Source of the DNA: Mycobacterium noviomagense
Lineage (GTDB): Bacteria; Actinomycetota; Actinomycetes; Mycobacteriales; Mycobacteriaceae
Reading direction: 5' to 3'
DNA: 64,000 bases
NCBI RefSeq assembly: GCF_010731635.1
Contig: NZ_AP022583.1
Coordinates: 3,162,001 to 3,226,000 of the forward strand
Position 1 is the first letter of the stretch; each line of letters begins with the position of its first letter. Positions 52,267 through 64,000 of this stretch are shown here, piece by piece. The position numbers were made by a program, and so were the translations under genes. The notes beneath the pieces are model-generated. The model was not told where the DNA came from, did not search any database, and saw nothing but the letters and a program-made list of their open reading frames with translations.

Positions 52267-52506
52267 ATGACCATCACCGTGTACACCAAGCCCGCATGTG
52301 TGCAGTGCAACGCCACCTATAAGGCGCTGGACAAGCAGGGTATTGCCTACCAGACGGTCGACATCACGCTGGACTCCGAGGCGCGGGACTACGTGATGGC
52401 CCTGGGTTACCTGCAGGCGCCGGTGGTCGTGGCGGGCAACGAGCACTGGTCCGGTTTCCGTCCCGACCGCATCAAGGCGCTCGCGGGAGCCGCGCTCACC
52501 GCGTAA
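52267..52506 (+). CDS. nrdH: glutaredoxin-like NrdH redoxin
   Basis: NrdH reduces the class Ib ribonucleotide reductase with thioredoxin reductase. The 79-residue protein has the active site [15 protein letters not shown] and the C-terminal [13 protein letters not shown] motif. It is first in nrdH-nrdI-nrdE. Confidence 0.96.
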   Translation: MTITVYTKPACVQCNATYKALDKQGIAYQTVDITLDSEARDYVMALGYLQAPVVVAGNEHWSGFRPDRIKALAGAALTA

Positions 52507-52516
52507 GGAGATTGCG

Positions 52517-52966
52517 GTGCCGTCGTCCAGCCTGGTGTATTTCTCCAGCGTGTCGGAGAACACCCACCGATTCGTGCAGAAGCTCGGTATCCCCGCCACG
52601 CGCATACCGCTGCATGGCCGCATCGAGGTGGATCAGCCTTACGTCTTGGTGCTGCCCACCTACGGTGGCGGTCGGGCGACCCCCAACATCAACGACGGCG
52701 GCTATGTGCCCAAGCAGGTCATCGCGTTCTTGAACAACGAGCACAACCGAGCGTTGTTGCGCGGCGTGATCGCAGCAGGCAACACCAACTTCGGTGCGGA
52801 ATTCTGCTATGCGGGCGAGGTGGTCTCGCGCAAGTGCGGCGTTCCCTACCTCTACCGATTCGAACTCATGGGAACCGACGAGGACGTCCAAGCCGTCCGC
52901 GCGGGCCTGGCTGACTTCTGGAAGGACGAGACGTGTCACCGACTCTCACAGCTGCAGAGCCTGTAG
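52517..52966 (+). CDS. nrdI: flavodoxin-like NrdI
   Basis: NrdI supplies the oxidant used to make the Mn(III)2-tyrosyl radical in NrdF. The 149-residue protein has [35 protein letters not shown] and [20 protein letters not shown]. It starts at GTG and overlaps the nrdE start by 34 bases, so the two are coupled. Confidence 0.95.
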   Translation: MPSSSLVYFSSVSENTHRFVQKLGIPATRIPLHGRIEVDQPYVLVLPTYGGGRATPNINDGGYVPKQVIAFLNNEHNRALLRGVIAAGNTNFGAEFCYAGEVVSRKCGVPYLYRFELMGTDEDVQAVRAGLADFWKDETCHRLSQLQSL

Positions 52967-55104
52967 CTGCTGCCGGGCGCAGCCCGGCGCAGGGCGAAAC
53001 GGACTACCACGCCCTGAACGCGATGCTGAATCTGTACGACGCCGATGGCAAGATTCAGTTCGACAAGGACCGGGAAGCCGCGCACCAGTACTTCCTGCAG
53101 CACGTCAACCAGAACACGGTGTTCTTCCACAATTACGACGAAAAGCTCGACTACCTGATCCGCGAGAACTACTACGAGCGTGAGGTTCTCGACCAATACT
53201 CGCGCAACTTCGTCAAGTCCCTACTCGACCGGGCCTACGCCAAGAAGTTCCGGTTCCCGACGTTTCTGGGCGCGTTCAAGTACTACACCTCCTACACGCT
53301 GAAAACGTTCGACGGCAAGCGCTATCTGGAGCGTTTCGAGGACCGGGTGTGCATGGTGGCGCTCACCTTGGCCGCCGGCGACACCGCGCTGGCTGAGAAG
53401 CTGGTCGACGAAATCATCGACGGCCGTTTCCAGCCGGCCACCCCGACGTTCCTCAACTCGGGCAAGAAGCAGCGCGGCGAGCCAGTGAGCTGCTTTTTAC
53501 TTCGCATCGAGGACAACATGGAGTCCATCGGGCGGGCCATCAACTCCGCGCTGCAGCTGTCCAAGCGTGGTGGGGGAGTTGCGTTGTTGCTCACCAACAT
53601 TCGCGAGCATGGCGCGCCGATCAAGAACATCGAGAACCAGAGTTCGGGCGTCATCCCGATCATGAAGCTGCTGGAGGACTCGTTTTCCTACGCCAATCAG
53701 CTCGGCGCGCGCCAGGGTGCCGGAGCGGTGTACCTGCACGCGCATCACCCCGACATCTACCGCTTCCTGGACACCAAGCGCGAGAACGCCGACGAGAAGA
53801 TCCGCATCAAGACGCTGAGCCTCGGTGTGGTGATCCCCGACATTACCTTCGAGCTGGCCAAGCGCAACGAGGACATGTACCTGTTCTCGCCGTACGACGT
53901 CGAACGGGTTTATGGTGTGCCGTTCGCCGACATCTCGGTGACCGAGAAGTACTACGAGATGGTCGACAACCCCCGCATCCGCAAGTCCAAGATCAAGGCG
54001 CGGGAGTTCTTCCAGACGCTGGCCGAGCTGCAGTTCGAGTCCGGCTATCCCTACATCATGTTCGAGGACACGGTGAATCGGGCTAATCCTATCGAGGGCA
54101 AGATCACTCACTCGAACCTGTGCTCGGAGATCCTGCAGGTGTCGACGCCGTCATACTTCAATGACGATCTGTCGTACGCCAAAGTGGGCAAAGACATTTC
54201 GTGCAACCTTGGGTCGCTGAACATCGCCAAGACGATGGACTCGCCGGATTTCGCGCAGACCATCGAGGTGGCGATCCGGGCGCTGACGGCCGTGTCGGAC
54301 CAGACCCACATCTACTCGGTGCCGTCGATCGAGAAGGGCAACAACGAGTCTCACGCCATCGGGTTGGGGCAGATGAACCTGCACGGCTACCTGGCCCGCG
54401 AGCGTATCTTCTACGGGTCAGAAGAGGGCATCGATTTCACCAACATCTACTTCTACACGGTGCTCTACCACGCGCTGCGGGCGTCGAATCGTATTGCGAT
54501 CGAACGCGGCACCCATTTCAAGGGGTTCGAGCGGTCGAAGTACGCGACGGGTGAGTTCTTCGACAAATACACCGACCAGGTCTGGGAACCCAAGACGCCG
54601 AAGGTGCGCCAACTCTTCGCCGACGCCGGCATCCGCATTCCGACCCAAGACGATTGGCGACGGCTGAAAGAGTCGGTGCAAGCGCACGGTATCTACAACC
54701 AGAACCTGCAGGCGGTGCCGCCGACCGGGTCGATCTCGTACATCAACCACTCCACCAGCTCGATCCACCCGATCGTGTCGAAGGTGGAGATCCGCAAGGA
54801 AGGCAAGATCGGGCGCGTCTACTACCCGGCGCCGTACATGACCAACGACAACCTGGAGTACTACCAGGACGCCTACGAGATCGGCTACGAGAAGATCATC
54901 GACACATATGCCGCGGCCACCCAGCACGTTGACCAAGGGCTGTCGCTGACGCTGTTCTTCAAGGACACCGCGACCACTCGCGACGTGAACAAGGCGCAGA
55001 TCTACGCCTGGCGCAAGGGCATCAAGACGCTGTACTACATACGGCTGCGCCAGATGGCTTTGGAAGGCACCGAGGTCGAAGGCTGCGTCTCCTGCATGCT
55101 GTGA
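52933..55104 (+). CDS. nrdE: ribonucleotide reductase class Ib, large subunit NrdE
   Basis: NrdE reduces ribonucleoside diphosphates. The 723-residue protein has [20 protein letters not shown], the redox cysteine in [20 protein letters not shown], the radical and substrate site [19 protein letters not shown] and the C-terminal VEGCVSCML with the shuttle cysteine pair. GTG at 52933, preceded by GGAAGGA, is the likely start. It corresponds to Rv3051c. Together with NrdF, encoded 2.7 kb further on, it forms the enzyme. Confidence 0.96.
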   Translation: MSPTLTAAEPVAAAGRSPAQGETDYHALNAMLNLYDADGKIQFDKDREAAHQYFLQHVNQNTVFFHNYDEKLDYLIRENYYEREVLDQYSRNFVKSLLDRAYAKKFRFPTFLGAFKYYTSYTLKTFDGKRYLERFEDRVCMVALTLAAGDTALAEKLVDEIIDGRFQPATPTFLNSGKKQRGEPVSCFLLRIEDNMESIGRAINSALQLSKRGGGVALLLTNIREHGAPIKNIENQSSGVIPIMKLLEDSFSYANQLGARQGAGAVYLHAHHPDIYRFLDTKRENADEKIRIKTLSLGVVIPDITFELAKRNEDMYLFSPYDVERVYGVPFADISVTEKYYEMVDNPRIRKSKIKAREFFQTLAELQFESGYPYIMFEDTVNRANPIEGKITHSNLCSEILQVSTPSYFNDDLSYAKVGKDISCNLGSLNIAKTMDSPDFAQTIEVAIRALTAVSDQTHIYSVPSIEKGNNESHAIGLGQMNLHGYLARERIFYGSEEGIDFTNIYFYTVLYHALRASNRIAIERGTHFKGFERSKYATGEFFDKYTDQVWEPKTPKVRQLFADAGIRIPTQDDWRRLKESVQAHGIYNQNLQAVPPTGSISYINHSTSSIHPIVSKVEIRKEGKIGRVYYPAPYMTNDNLEYYQDAYEIGYEKIIDTYAAATQHVDQGLSLTLFFKDTATTRDVNKAQIYAWRKGIKTLYYIRLRQMALEGTEVEGCVSCML

Positions 55105-55112
55105 CCCGCCGG

Positions 55113-55170
55113 CCGAGCGTGAACCTCACGGCGGTTTCACGGCGTGTCGCGTCGGCAAATTCACACTCGG
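55113..55170. terminator. hairpin downstream of nrdE
   Basis: CCGAGCGTGAA (55113-55123) pairs with TTCACACTCGG (55160-55170), with one G-T pair. It starts eight bases after the nrdE stop and ends before the TetR gene. The loop is long, so it may be a paired repeat rather than a tight terminator. Confidence 0.45.
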
Positions 55171-55254
55171 GGAGCGCGTCGACGCGTCGCGAGTCCCGAA
55201 GACCAGGCAGTCTGCCCAGGTCAGCGACGGCAACGCGGTAAAGTGCTTGACGTG

Positions 55255-55995
55255 GTGAGAATTCCCCGACCCCACGCCCCGAGCGCGAAGCCTGGGGTGA
55301 AGGTCGACGCGCGCAGCGAACGCTGGCGCGAGCACCGCAAGAAGGTACGCGGCGAGATCGTCGAGGCGGCCTTCCGCGCCATCGACCGGTTAGGCCCCGA
55401 CGTGAGCGTGCGCGAGATCGCCGAGGAGGCCGGCACCGCCAAGCCCAAGATCTACCGCCACTTCACCGACAAGTCCGATTTGTTCCAGGCGATCGGCGAA
55501 CGGCTGCGCGACATGCTGTGGGCGGCGATCTTCCCCTCGGTCGACTTCTCCACCAACTCTGCCCGCGACGTCGTCCGCCGCGCGGTCGAGGAGTACGTCA
55601 ACCTCGTCGACCAGCATCCCAACGTGCTGCGGTTCTTCATCCAGGGCCGCTTCCCCGAGCAGTCCGAGGCGACGATGCGGACGCTCAACGAAGGTCGTGA
55701 GATCACGCTCGCGATGGCGGAGATGTTCAACAACGAGCTTCGGGAAATGGACCTCGAGCGCGCCGCGATCGAACTGGCCGCATTCGCCGCGTTCGGATCG
55801 GCCCAGTCGGCAACCGACTGGTGGCTGGGCCCCAGCCCGGACAGCCCGCGTCGGATGCCGCGTGACGAGTTCGTGGCGCACCTGACGACGATCATGATGG
55901 GCGTGATCAGCAGCACCGCCGAGGTGCTCGGCATCACGATGGACCCTGACCTGCCGATCCACCACGTGGTGCCGCGCAACTCCGCTGCGGGGTAG
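55255..55995 (+). CDS. TetR-family regulator upstream of the monooxygenase
   Basis: The 246-residue protein has the TetR DNA-binding part VRGEIVEAAFRAIDRLGPDV, REIAEEAGTAKPKIYRHFTD and a large ligand domain. It corresponds to Rv3050c in length if the second of two adjacent GTG codons (55255) is used. About 125 bp separate it from the flavin monooxygenase gene, which it probably regulates. Confidence 0.86.
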   Translation: MRIPRPHAPSAKPGVKVDARSERWREHRKKVRGEIVEAAFRAIDRLGPDVSVREIAEEAGTAKPKIYRHFTDKSDLFQAIGERLRDMLWAAIFPSVDFSTNSARDVVRRAVEEYVNLVDQHPNVLRFFIQGRFPEQSEATMRTLNEGREITLAMAEMFNNELREMDLERAAIELAAFAAFGSAQSATDWWLGPSPDSPRRMPRDEFVAHLTTIMMGVISSTAEVLGITMDPDLPIHHVVPRNSAAG

Positions 55996-56120
55996 CCGGC
56001 GTTGACATCGCTGCTGCGATCGGCAACACTCATCCGATACCCCGGGTACCGGGTACTTGCGTCGCAAGGCGCTTCACGCGCTCGCCGCTAACAACACCCT
56101 GAACAGGAAGACCACTCGCC

Positions 56121-57674
56121 ATGACCGTTGCCGAGCCGATGCCACAGCCCGCCACGCAACCACCGCCTGTGCACACCCGCGCGTTGATCATCGGGACGGG
56201 ATTCTCCGGTCTTGGCATGGCCATCGCGCTGCAGAAGCAGGGCGTAGATTTCCTCATCCTGGAGAAGGCCGACGATGTCGGCGGCACCTGGCGCGACAAC
56301 AGCTACCCGGGTTGTGCCTGCGACGTGCCGTCGCACCTGTACTCCTTCTCGTTCGAACCGAAGGCGACCTGGAGCAAGCTGTTCTCCCCGCAACCGGAGA
56401 TCCTGGACTACCTCAAGGGCGTCACCGACAAGTACGGGCTGCGCCGCTACATCCGGTTCGGTTCGCTGGTGGACCGCGCGCACTGGGATGACGGCGAATA
56501 CCGCTGGCATGTATTCACCGAGTCCGGACAGGAGTACGTGGCCCAGTTCGTCATCTCGGGTGCCGGGGCGCTGCACATCCCGCGCCTCCCGGACATTGAC
56601 GGCATCGACGAATTCGCCGGTGCCGCTTTCCATTCGGCGCAGTGGGATCACAGCGTCGATTTAAAGGGCAAGCGGGTCGCGGTGATCGGCACCGGTGCCA
56701 GCGCGATTCAGATCGTCCCGGCGATTGTCAACGAGGTCGCCCAGTTGCACGTGTATCAGCGCACTCCGCCGTGGGTGGTGCCAGTGCCGTTCGCTCCGCT
56801 TCCGAACGCGTTGCGCCAGGCATTCGCGACCGTCCCCGGCGTGCGTCTAGCGGTACGTTCCGGCATCTACTGGGGGCTGGAAACCGTCGGATACGCGATG
56901 ACGCAGCAGCCCGGATTGCTGAGAGCTATCGAGGCGATCGGCAAGTGGAACATCCGGCGCAATGTCCACGACAAGGAATTGCGCCGCAAGCTCACGCCGC
57001 GCTACCGCGCAGGCTGCAAACGAATCCTCTACTCCGGCAATAACTATTACCGAGCGGTGGCTAACCCGAAGACGACGCTGATCACCGAACGGATCACGCG
57101 CATCAGCCCGGACGGTATCGTCACCGACGACGGCGTCGAGCACCCGGTCGATGTCATCGTGTATGCCACCGGTTTTCACGTCACCGACTCCTACACCTAC
57201 GTCGACGTCAAGGGCCCCCGCGGGGAAGACCTGGTGGACCGGTGGAACCGCGAGGGTGTCGTCGCACACCGCGGGATCGCCGTCGCCGACATGCCCAACC
57301 TGTTCTTCCTGCTGGGCCCGAACACCGGTCTGGGGCACACCTCGGTGGTGTTCATGATCGAGTCGCAGATCCACTATGCCGCCGAGGCGATCGCGGCTTG
57401 CGACCGACTCGACGCGCAGGCGCTGGCACCCACCCGTGCCGCGCAGGACCGGTTCAACGAGGAGCTGCAACACAAGCTGGCCGGCTCGGTGTGGAACACC
57501 GGCGGCTGCAGCAGCTGGTACCTCGACGAGCACGGTGTCAACCGAACACTGTGGAGCGGCATGACGTGGCAGTACTGGTTAGCTACCCGCTCGCTCAAAC
57601 CGGCCGAATACCAGTTCTTCGGGGTAGGCGTCGGCTCGCCGGGCGAGCGGGCGGAGCTTGCCGTCGCCGACTAG
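56121..57674 (+). CDS. Baeyer-Villiger-type flavin monooxygenase
   Basis: A 517-residue FAD and NADPH enzyme that inserts oxygen next to ketones. The FAD Rossmann motif is IGTGFSGLGMAIALQKQG, the family fingerprint FAGAAFHSAQWDHS, and the NADPH motif IGTGASAIQIV. It corresponds to Rv3049c. VGGTWRDNSYPGCACDVPSH is typical of substrate-binding in this class. It lies between nrdE and nrdF2, as in H37Rv. Confidence 0.93.
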   Translation: MTVAEPMPQPATQPPPVHTRALIIGTGFSGLGMAIALQKQGVDFLILEKADDVGGTWRDNSYPGCACDVPSHLYSFSFEPKATWSKLFSPQPEILDYLKGVTDKYGLRRYIRFGSLVDRAHWDDGEYRWHVFTESGQEYVAQFVISGAGALHIPRLPDIDGIDEFAGAAFHSAQWDHSVDLKGKRVAVIGTGASAIQIVPAIVNEVAQLHVYQRTPPWVVPVPFAPLPNALRQAFATVPGVRLAVRSGIYWGLETVGYAMTQQPGLLRAIEAIGKWNIRRNVHDKELRRKLTPRYRAGCKRILYSGNNYYRAVANPKTTLITERITRISPDGIVTDDGVEHPVDVIVYATGFHVTDSYTYVDVKGPRGEDLVDRWNREGVVAHRGIAVADMPNLFFLLGPNTGLGHTSVVFMIESQIHYAAEAIAACDRLDAQALAPTRAAQDRFNEELQHKLAGSVWNTGGCSSWYLDEHGVNRTLWSGMTWQYWLATRSLKPAEYQFFGVGVGSPGERAELAVAD

Positions 57675-57699
57675 CTGTCGCGGCCGCAAAATACGCACG

Positions 57700-57747
57700 A
57701 CACAAGGTGTTGTGCTGCAGCAAGTTGTCACACCCCAGGGGTAGTGT
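57700..57747 (+). promoter_or_regulatory. tandem NrdR-type boxes upstream of nrdF2
   Basis: ACACAAGGTGTTGTGC (57700-57715) is almost a perfect palindrome. ACCCCAGGGGTAGTGT (57732-57747) keeps the right half TAGTGT of the NrdR box. Starts are 32 bp apart. The second box and its flanks (TTGTCAC...GTAGTGTTTGAG) repeat the nrdH upstream region, so the two units are probably repressed together. Confidence 0.75.
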
Positions 57748-57783
57748 TTGAGGCCTGAACACAGCAGACAAATGTCCTGGTGA

Positions 57784-58770
<987 letters not shown>

Positions 58771-58879
58771 AACATCGCGGAGCAGCGGCATGCCGCGTCG
58801 GCTGTGAACGGCGTGTGAATTGTGCCAATTATGCACCGCCACAGTGGCGCTGGTGAGTACGCGACAGAAAACTGGTGAC

Positions 58880-59236
58880 ATGGCGAGCGAGTCGTTTTTG
58901 AGTTCGGTGTTGGAGTGGCTACAAACGGGCTATCCCGATGGCGTGCCGGGGCCCGACCGTGTACCGCTTCTGGCGCTGTTGCGCGGCACCGATCTGACCG
59001 AGGATCAGGTCCGCGAGGTGGTACAGAAAATCACCACGCCGGGATCCGCAGCACTCGCCGATGGGACGGGCGAAAGCGACGACATCGCCGAGTTTGTCTC
59101 CGACATGACGCACTATGACGCGGGCCCGGAGAACATCCGGCGCGTCGCCGGCACGCTCGCCGCCGCCGGCTGGCCGCTGCAAGGTGTCGACCTCACCCGG
59201 GCCGGCGACGACGCGGGCCGTGCCACGGCCAGCTGA
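58880..59236 (+). CDS. DUF3349 family protein
   Basis: A small soluble protein of about 118 residues with FLSSVLEWLQTGYPDGVPGP, LALLRGTDLTEDQVREVVQK and DAGPENIRRVAGTLAAAGWP. DUF3349 proteins form helical bundles; the function is unknown. It corresponds to Rv3046c between nrdF2 and adhC. ATG at 58880 is used; GTG at 58853 is an alternative. Confidence 0.8.
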   Translation: MASESFLSSVLEWLQTGYPDGVPGPDRVPLLALLRGTDLTEDQVREVVQKITTPGSAALADGTGESDDIAEFVSDMTHYDAGPENIRRVAGTLAAAGWPLQGVDLTRAGDDAGRATAS

Positions 59237-59261
59237 ACAGGCGGCCTGTCAAGCGGAAGCC

Positions 59262-60302
59262 TTACAGCGTTGAGGTGTCGATGACGAAGCGGTAGCGCAC
59301 GTCGCTCGCCAACACGCGCTCGTAGGCTTCGTTGATGTAGTCGGCTTCTATGACCTCGATTTCGGGCCGCACGTCGTGCTCGGCGCAGAAGTTCAGCATC
59401 TCCTGAGTCTCTTCGATACCGCCGATGTTTGACCCGGCGATGCTGCGCCGCATCAGCACGAGGCCGAAGGCCGGCACCGGCATCGGGTGCTCCGGGATGC
59501 CCAGTTCGACGAGCGTGCCGTCGACGTCGAGCAGGTTCAGGTATTGGCCCAGATCGAGGTTGGCCGAAACGGTGTTCAGGATCAGGTCGAAGCTGCCACG
59601 CAGCTTGCGGAAGGTCTCACGATCGGAGGTCGCGTAGTACTCGCTGGCGCCCAGGCGCAGCCCGTCCTCCATCTTCTTCAGCGACTGCGACAGCACCGTC
59701 ACCTCGGCACCCATCGCCTTGCCGAGCTTCACTCCCATGTGGCCGAGGCCCCCTAGGCCGATGACCGCCACCCGCTTGCCGGGCCGGGCGTTCCAATGCC
59801 GCAGCGGTGAGTAGAGGGTGATGCCCGCGCACAGTAGCGGCGCCGCGGCGTCGAGCGGCAGCGCGTCGGGGATGCGCAGTACGTAGTTTTCGTCGACGAC
59901 GATCGCTTGGCTGTATCCGCCTTGGGTCGGTTGGCCATCCCGGCCGATGGCGTTGTAGGTCGTGGTCATTCCGGGCTTGCAGTACTGCTCCAGACCGGCG
60001 AGGCAGCTGGTGCACTCGCGGCAGGAGTCCACAAAACAACCGACGCCGACGCGGTCGCCGACCTTGTACTTCGTGACGTCAGAGCCCACAGCGCTGACCA
60101 CACCGGCGATCTCGTGGCCGGGCACGACCGGGTAATTCGGTTGTCCCCATTCACCTTTGGCGGTGTGGATGTCCGAGTGGCAGATCCCGCAGAACTTGAT
60201 GTCGATCACCACGTCGTGCGGGCCGGGTTCGCGGCGAGTGATCGTGGTCTTGGTCAGCGGATCGGTCGGCGACGTCGCGGCGTAGGCAGAAACAGTGCTC
60301 AT
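59262..60302 (-). CDS. adhC: zinc-dependent alcohol dehydrogenase AdhC
   Basis: A 346-residue NADP-type medium-chain dehydrogenase identical in length to Rv3045. Catalytic zinc ligands lie in [17 protein letters not shown] and [14 protein letters not shown], structural zinc ligands in [18 protein letters not shown], and the coenzyme loop in [20 protein letters not shown]. It belongs to the cinnamyl-alcohol-dehydrogenase-like group. Oxidises or reduces aldehydes in lipid detoxification. It starts at ATG with a divergent empty region toward fecB. Confidence 0.94.
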   Translation of the reverse strand: MSTVSAYAATSPTDPLTKTTITRREPGPHDVVIDIKFCGICHSDIHTAKGEWGQPNYPVVPGHEIAGVVSAVGSDVTKYKVGDRVGVGCFVDSCRECTSCLAGLEQYCKPGMTTTYNAIGRDGQPTQGGYSQAIVVDENYVLRIPDALPLDAAAPLLCAGITLYSPLRHWNARPGKRVAVIGLGGLGHMGVKLGKAMGAEVTVLSQSLKKMEDGLRLGASEYYATSDRETFRKLRGSFDLILNTVSANLDLGQYLNLLDVDGTLVELGIPEHPMPVPAFGLVLMRRSIAGSNIGGIEETQEMLNFCAEHDVRPEIEVIEADYINEAYERVLASDVRYRFVIDTSTL

Positions 60303-60460
60303 GGCAAACCTCTGAGTGCGTCAATTTCAGCAATTGGTGTTTGAGGCAACGTCACCCAGAATAGCATAGGCAGGCTATGTATTCCCTGGCCGTGAGGGCA
60401 ACATCACAGGCTGCGGCGCGCTCCCATCGCCACGTTACGGACCCGCCAGAACGCCGCCTG

Positions 60461-61570
60461 TCAGTTGATGGGCGCGTTGACCCAACGCAGGTCGTCGACG
60501 ATGCCGCGGGCCGCAACGACACCCTGGCCGGTCTGCCACACCTCGTTGTTCACCACGAACACCCGGTTGTCGCGGTAGGCGGACAGCTTGCGCCACGGGT
60601 TGCTGTCGAACACGGTCGGGGCGCGGTCTTTGGCGGCCGGCGATGCAAACGACACGTAGACGATGTCGGCGTCGGCCGCCGAGAAATCCGCTGAGCCAGC
60701 GAGATCGCTTGTCCCGATTTCGATATACGGCTTGTCGGTAAACCGCTGAGACGCCGGCCGGTCGACACCGACCGCGGTGAGCACGCTGGCCGGAAAGTTG
60801 TTGGCGCCGTAGACCCGCAGCGTGCTGTCGGTCAGCTGGACGATCGACGCCTGGTAGTGAGCAGCGTCATGCGCGGCGCCGGTCTGGGCGGCGTGAGCGG
60901 CGAAGTCCTTGACGATGGTGTCGGCGGCACTCGCACGGGCCGTCGCCGCGCCGACGCCACGCAGGTTGTCCTCCCAGGCCGCGCCCGGCGGCCCCGTGAA
61001 CACCGTCGGCGCGATCGCCGCCAGCGCCGGATACAAGTGCGGCGTCAGGGCGACCGAGCCGAGGATCAGGTCCGGTTTGGCCGCCGCGATGGCAGGCACG
61101 TCCGGTGCACTGCGCGGCCCCACCCCGGGCAACCGGTGCAGGCCGCCGCCCAGGTAGGAGGGCTGGCTCGAGGAGCCGTCCGGCAGCGCGGCGGCGACGA
61201 TTCGCGACTGCAGCCCTAACGCGCACAACGCGTCGAGCTGGTCGCCGGAGAGCACCAGGATGCGCTGCGGGTCGGCGGGGACGTCGGCCTTCTCCGGGCT
61301 CACGCCGGCGGCGTTCGGCGCCGACCGCGTCGGGGGACCCGGATCCGCCGGCGCCGGTTGCGGCGCACATGACTGGTCGGGCCGGCGCTGGTTGCCCAGA
61401 ACCCCTGCCCCGGCGATGGTGGTGGTGCTGGTGATCACGGAGCGGGTCGACGACGGATGCTGGCCGCCCAGCGACGCGGGCTTGCAGCTCGAACACAATG
61501 TCACCATGACGGCTGTCGTCACGGCAGCTGCGGTCGGCAGAACGCCGGGTCGCACAGGGCCGAACAGCAC
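60461..61570 (-). CDS. fecB: iron-siderophore-binding lipoprotein FecB
   Basis: A periplasmic-binding-protein-type lipoprotein of about 369 residues corresponding to Rv3044. The N-terminus is hydrophobic with lipobox VTLCSSC. The helical-backbone binding fold has VPADPQRILVLSGDQLDALC, AAAKPDLILGSVALTPHLYP and VYVSFASPAAKDRAPTVFDS. It binds ferric siderophore or heme outside the membrane. It starts at GTG and is divergent from ctaD with about 185 bp between. Confidence 0.9.
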   Translation of the reverse strand: MLFGPVRPGVLPTAAAVTTAVMVTLCSSCKPASLGGQHPSSTRSVITSTTTIAGAGVLGNQRRPDQSCAPQPAPADPGPPTRSAPNAAGVSPEKADVPADPQRILVLSGDQLDALCALGLQSRIVAAALPDGSSSQPSYLGGGLHRLPGVGPRSAPDVPAIAAAKPDLILGSVALTPHLYPALAAIAPTVFTGPPGAAWEDNLRGVGAATARASAADTIVKDFAAHAAQTGAAHDAAHYQASIVQLTDSTLRVYGANNFPASVLTAVGVDRPASQRFTDKPYIEIGTSDLAGSADFSAADADIVYVSFASPAAKDRAPTVFDSNPWRKLSAYRDNRVFVVNNEVWQTGQGVVAARGIVDDLRWVNAPIN

Positions 61571-61755
61571 GGGCTCGACGGTAACATCCGGCTGCCCGCG
61601 CCGACCGGTTCAGTTCGGCAGCGTTGCGACGGTGGCCGGGCATTACGGCATTACGACGGTTTGTAGGACCAGTGCGGCCACGGACCTAATCGAACGCTAG
61701 GATTCCAGGGAAGATCCCAGGGGCGTCTGCCCCGGATGGATGTTTGGAGGAGCCC

Positions 61756-64000
<2,245 letters not shown>

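Overview
The window comes from a slow-growing, non-tuberculous-type Mycobacterium. The DNA is GC-rich throughout. The tmRNA tag reads ADSHQRDYALAA, as in mycobacteria. About half of the genes keep the order known from M. tuberculosis H37Rv around Rv3042c-Rv3075c, read here in the opposite direction: DUF488, the DUF190 gene with two crcB genes, pgmA, cstA, ligB, fadE22, cyp136 with its TetR gene, an SDR, dinB2, a TetR/FMN-reductase pair, nrdH-nrdI-nrdE, a TetR gene, a Baeyer-Villiger-type monooxygenase, nrdF2, a DUF3349 gene, adhC, fecB, ctaD and serB2. These assignments rest on recognising the proteins; no database was searched.

Layout. 0-5 kb: tmRNA (ssrA), three small minus-strand genes of unknown function, a VOC/enoyl-CoA hydratase pair, a lipoprotein-type amidase and small membrane proteins. 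5-13 kb: a GH5-like glycosidase coupled to a Ser/Thr kinase, a CitE-like lyase, an enoyl-CoA hydratase, an NmrA-like protein and an IS630-family element inserted exactly in the stop codon of that gene, then a secreted proline-rich protein and a four-helix membrane protein. 13-22 kb: SelO, a lipid block (alpha/beta hydrolase, WS/DGAT, FadD6), a hemerythrin protein, DUF488 and a stand-alone mbtK. 22-25 kb: the crcB pair with DUF190, and pgmA.

25.3-34.5 kb is accessory DNA between pgmA and cstA. It begins at an intact tRNA-Ala(GGC). About 3.2 kb downstream there is a direct, diverged copy of the tRNA from the anticodon loop to the 3' end, which is the pattern left by a site-specific integration. 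Between the copies lie a 54-residue ORF, a frameshifted Ser/Thr kinase and a BrnT-BrnA toxin-antitoxin pair followed directly by a second ribbon-helix-helix gene. Beyond the repeat are a 16-residue-repeat membrane protein, a PsiD-like decarboxylase, DUF5313, a degenerate Nudix protein, a D-2-hydroxyacid dehydrogenase and a PAP2 protein.

34.5-64 kb is mostly core metabolism: CstA, LigB, beta-oxidation and lipid enzymes, then an inserted [NiFe]-hydrogenase maturation cassette (hypA-hypB-protease-hypC, with no structural genes in the window), CYP136 with a divergent TetR gene and a palindromic operator candidate, DinB2, and the class Ib ribonucleotide reductase in two transcription units. Both nrdH and nrdF2 are preceded by tandem NrdR-type boxes 32 bp apart, so the two halves of the enzyme are probably co-repressed. 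The window closes with cytochrome oxidase subunit I and the start of serB2.

The most interesting parts are the tRNA-Ala-flanked mini-island with its three-gene toxin-antitoxin-like operon, a two-member protein family defined by a shared N-terminal motif (48-residue gene near 1.5 kb and repeat protein near 29 kb), the tandem NrdR boxes, and the insertion of the IS630 element into a stop codon.
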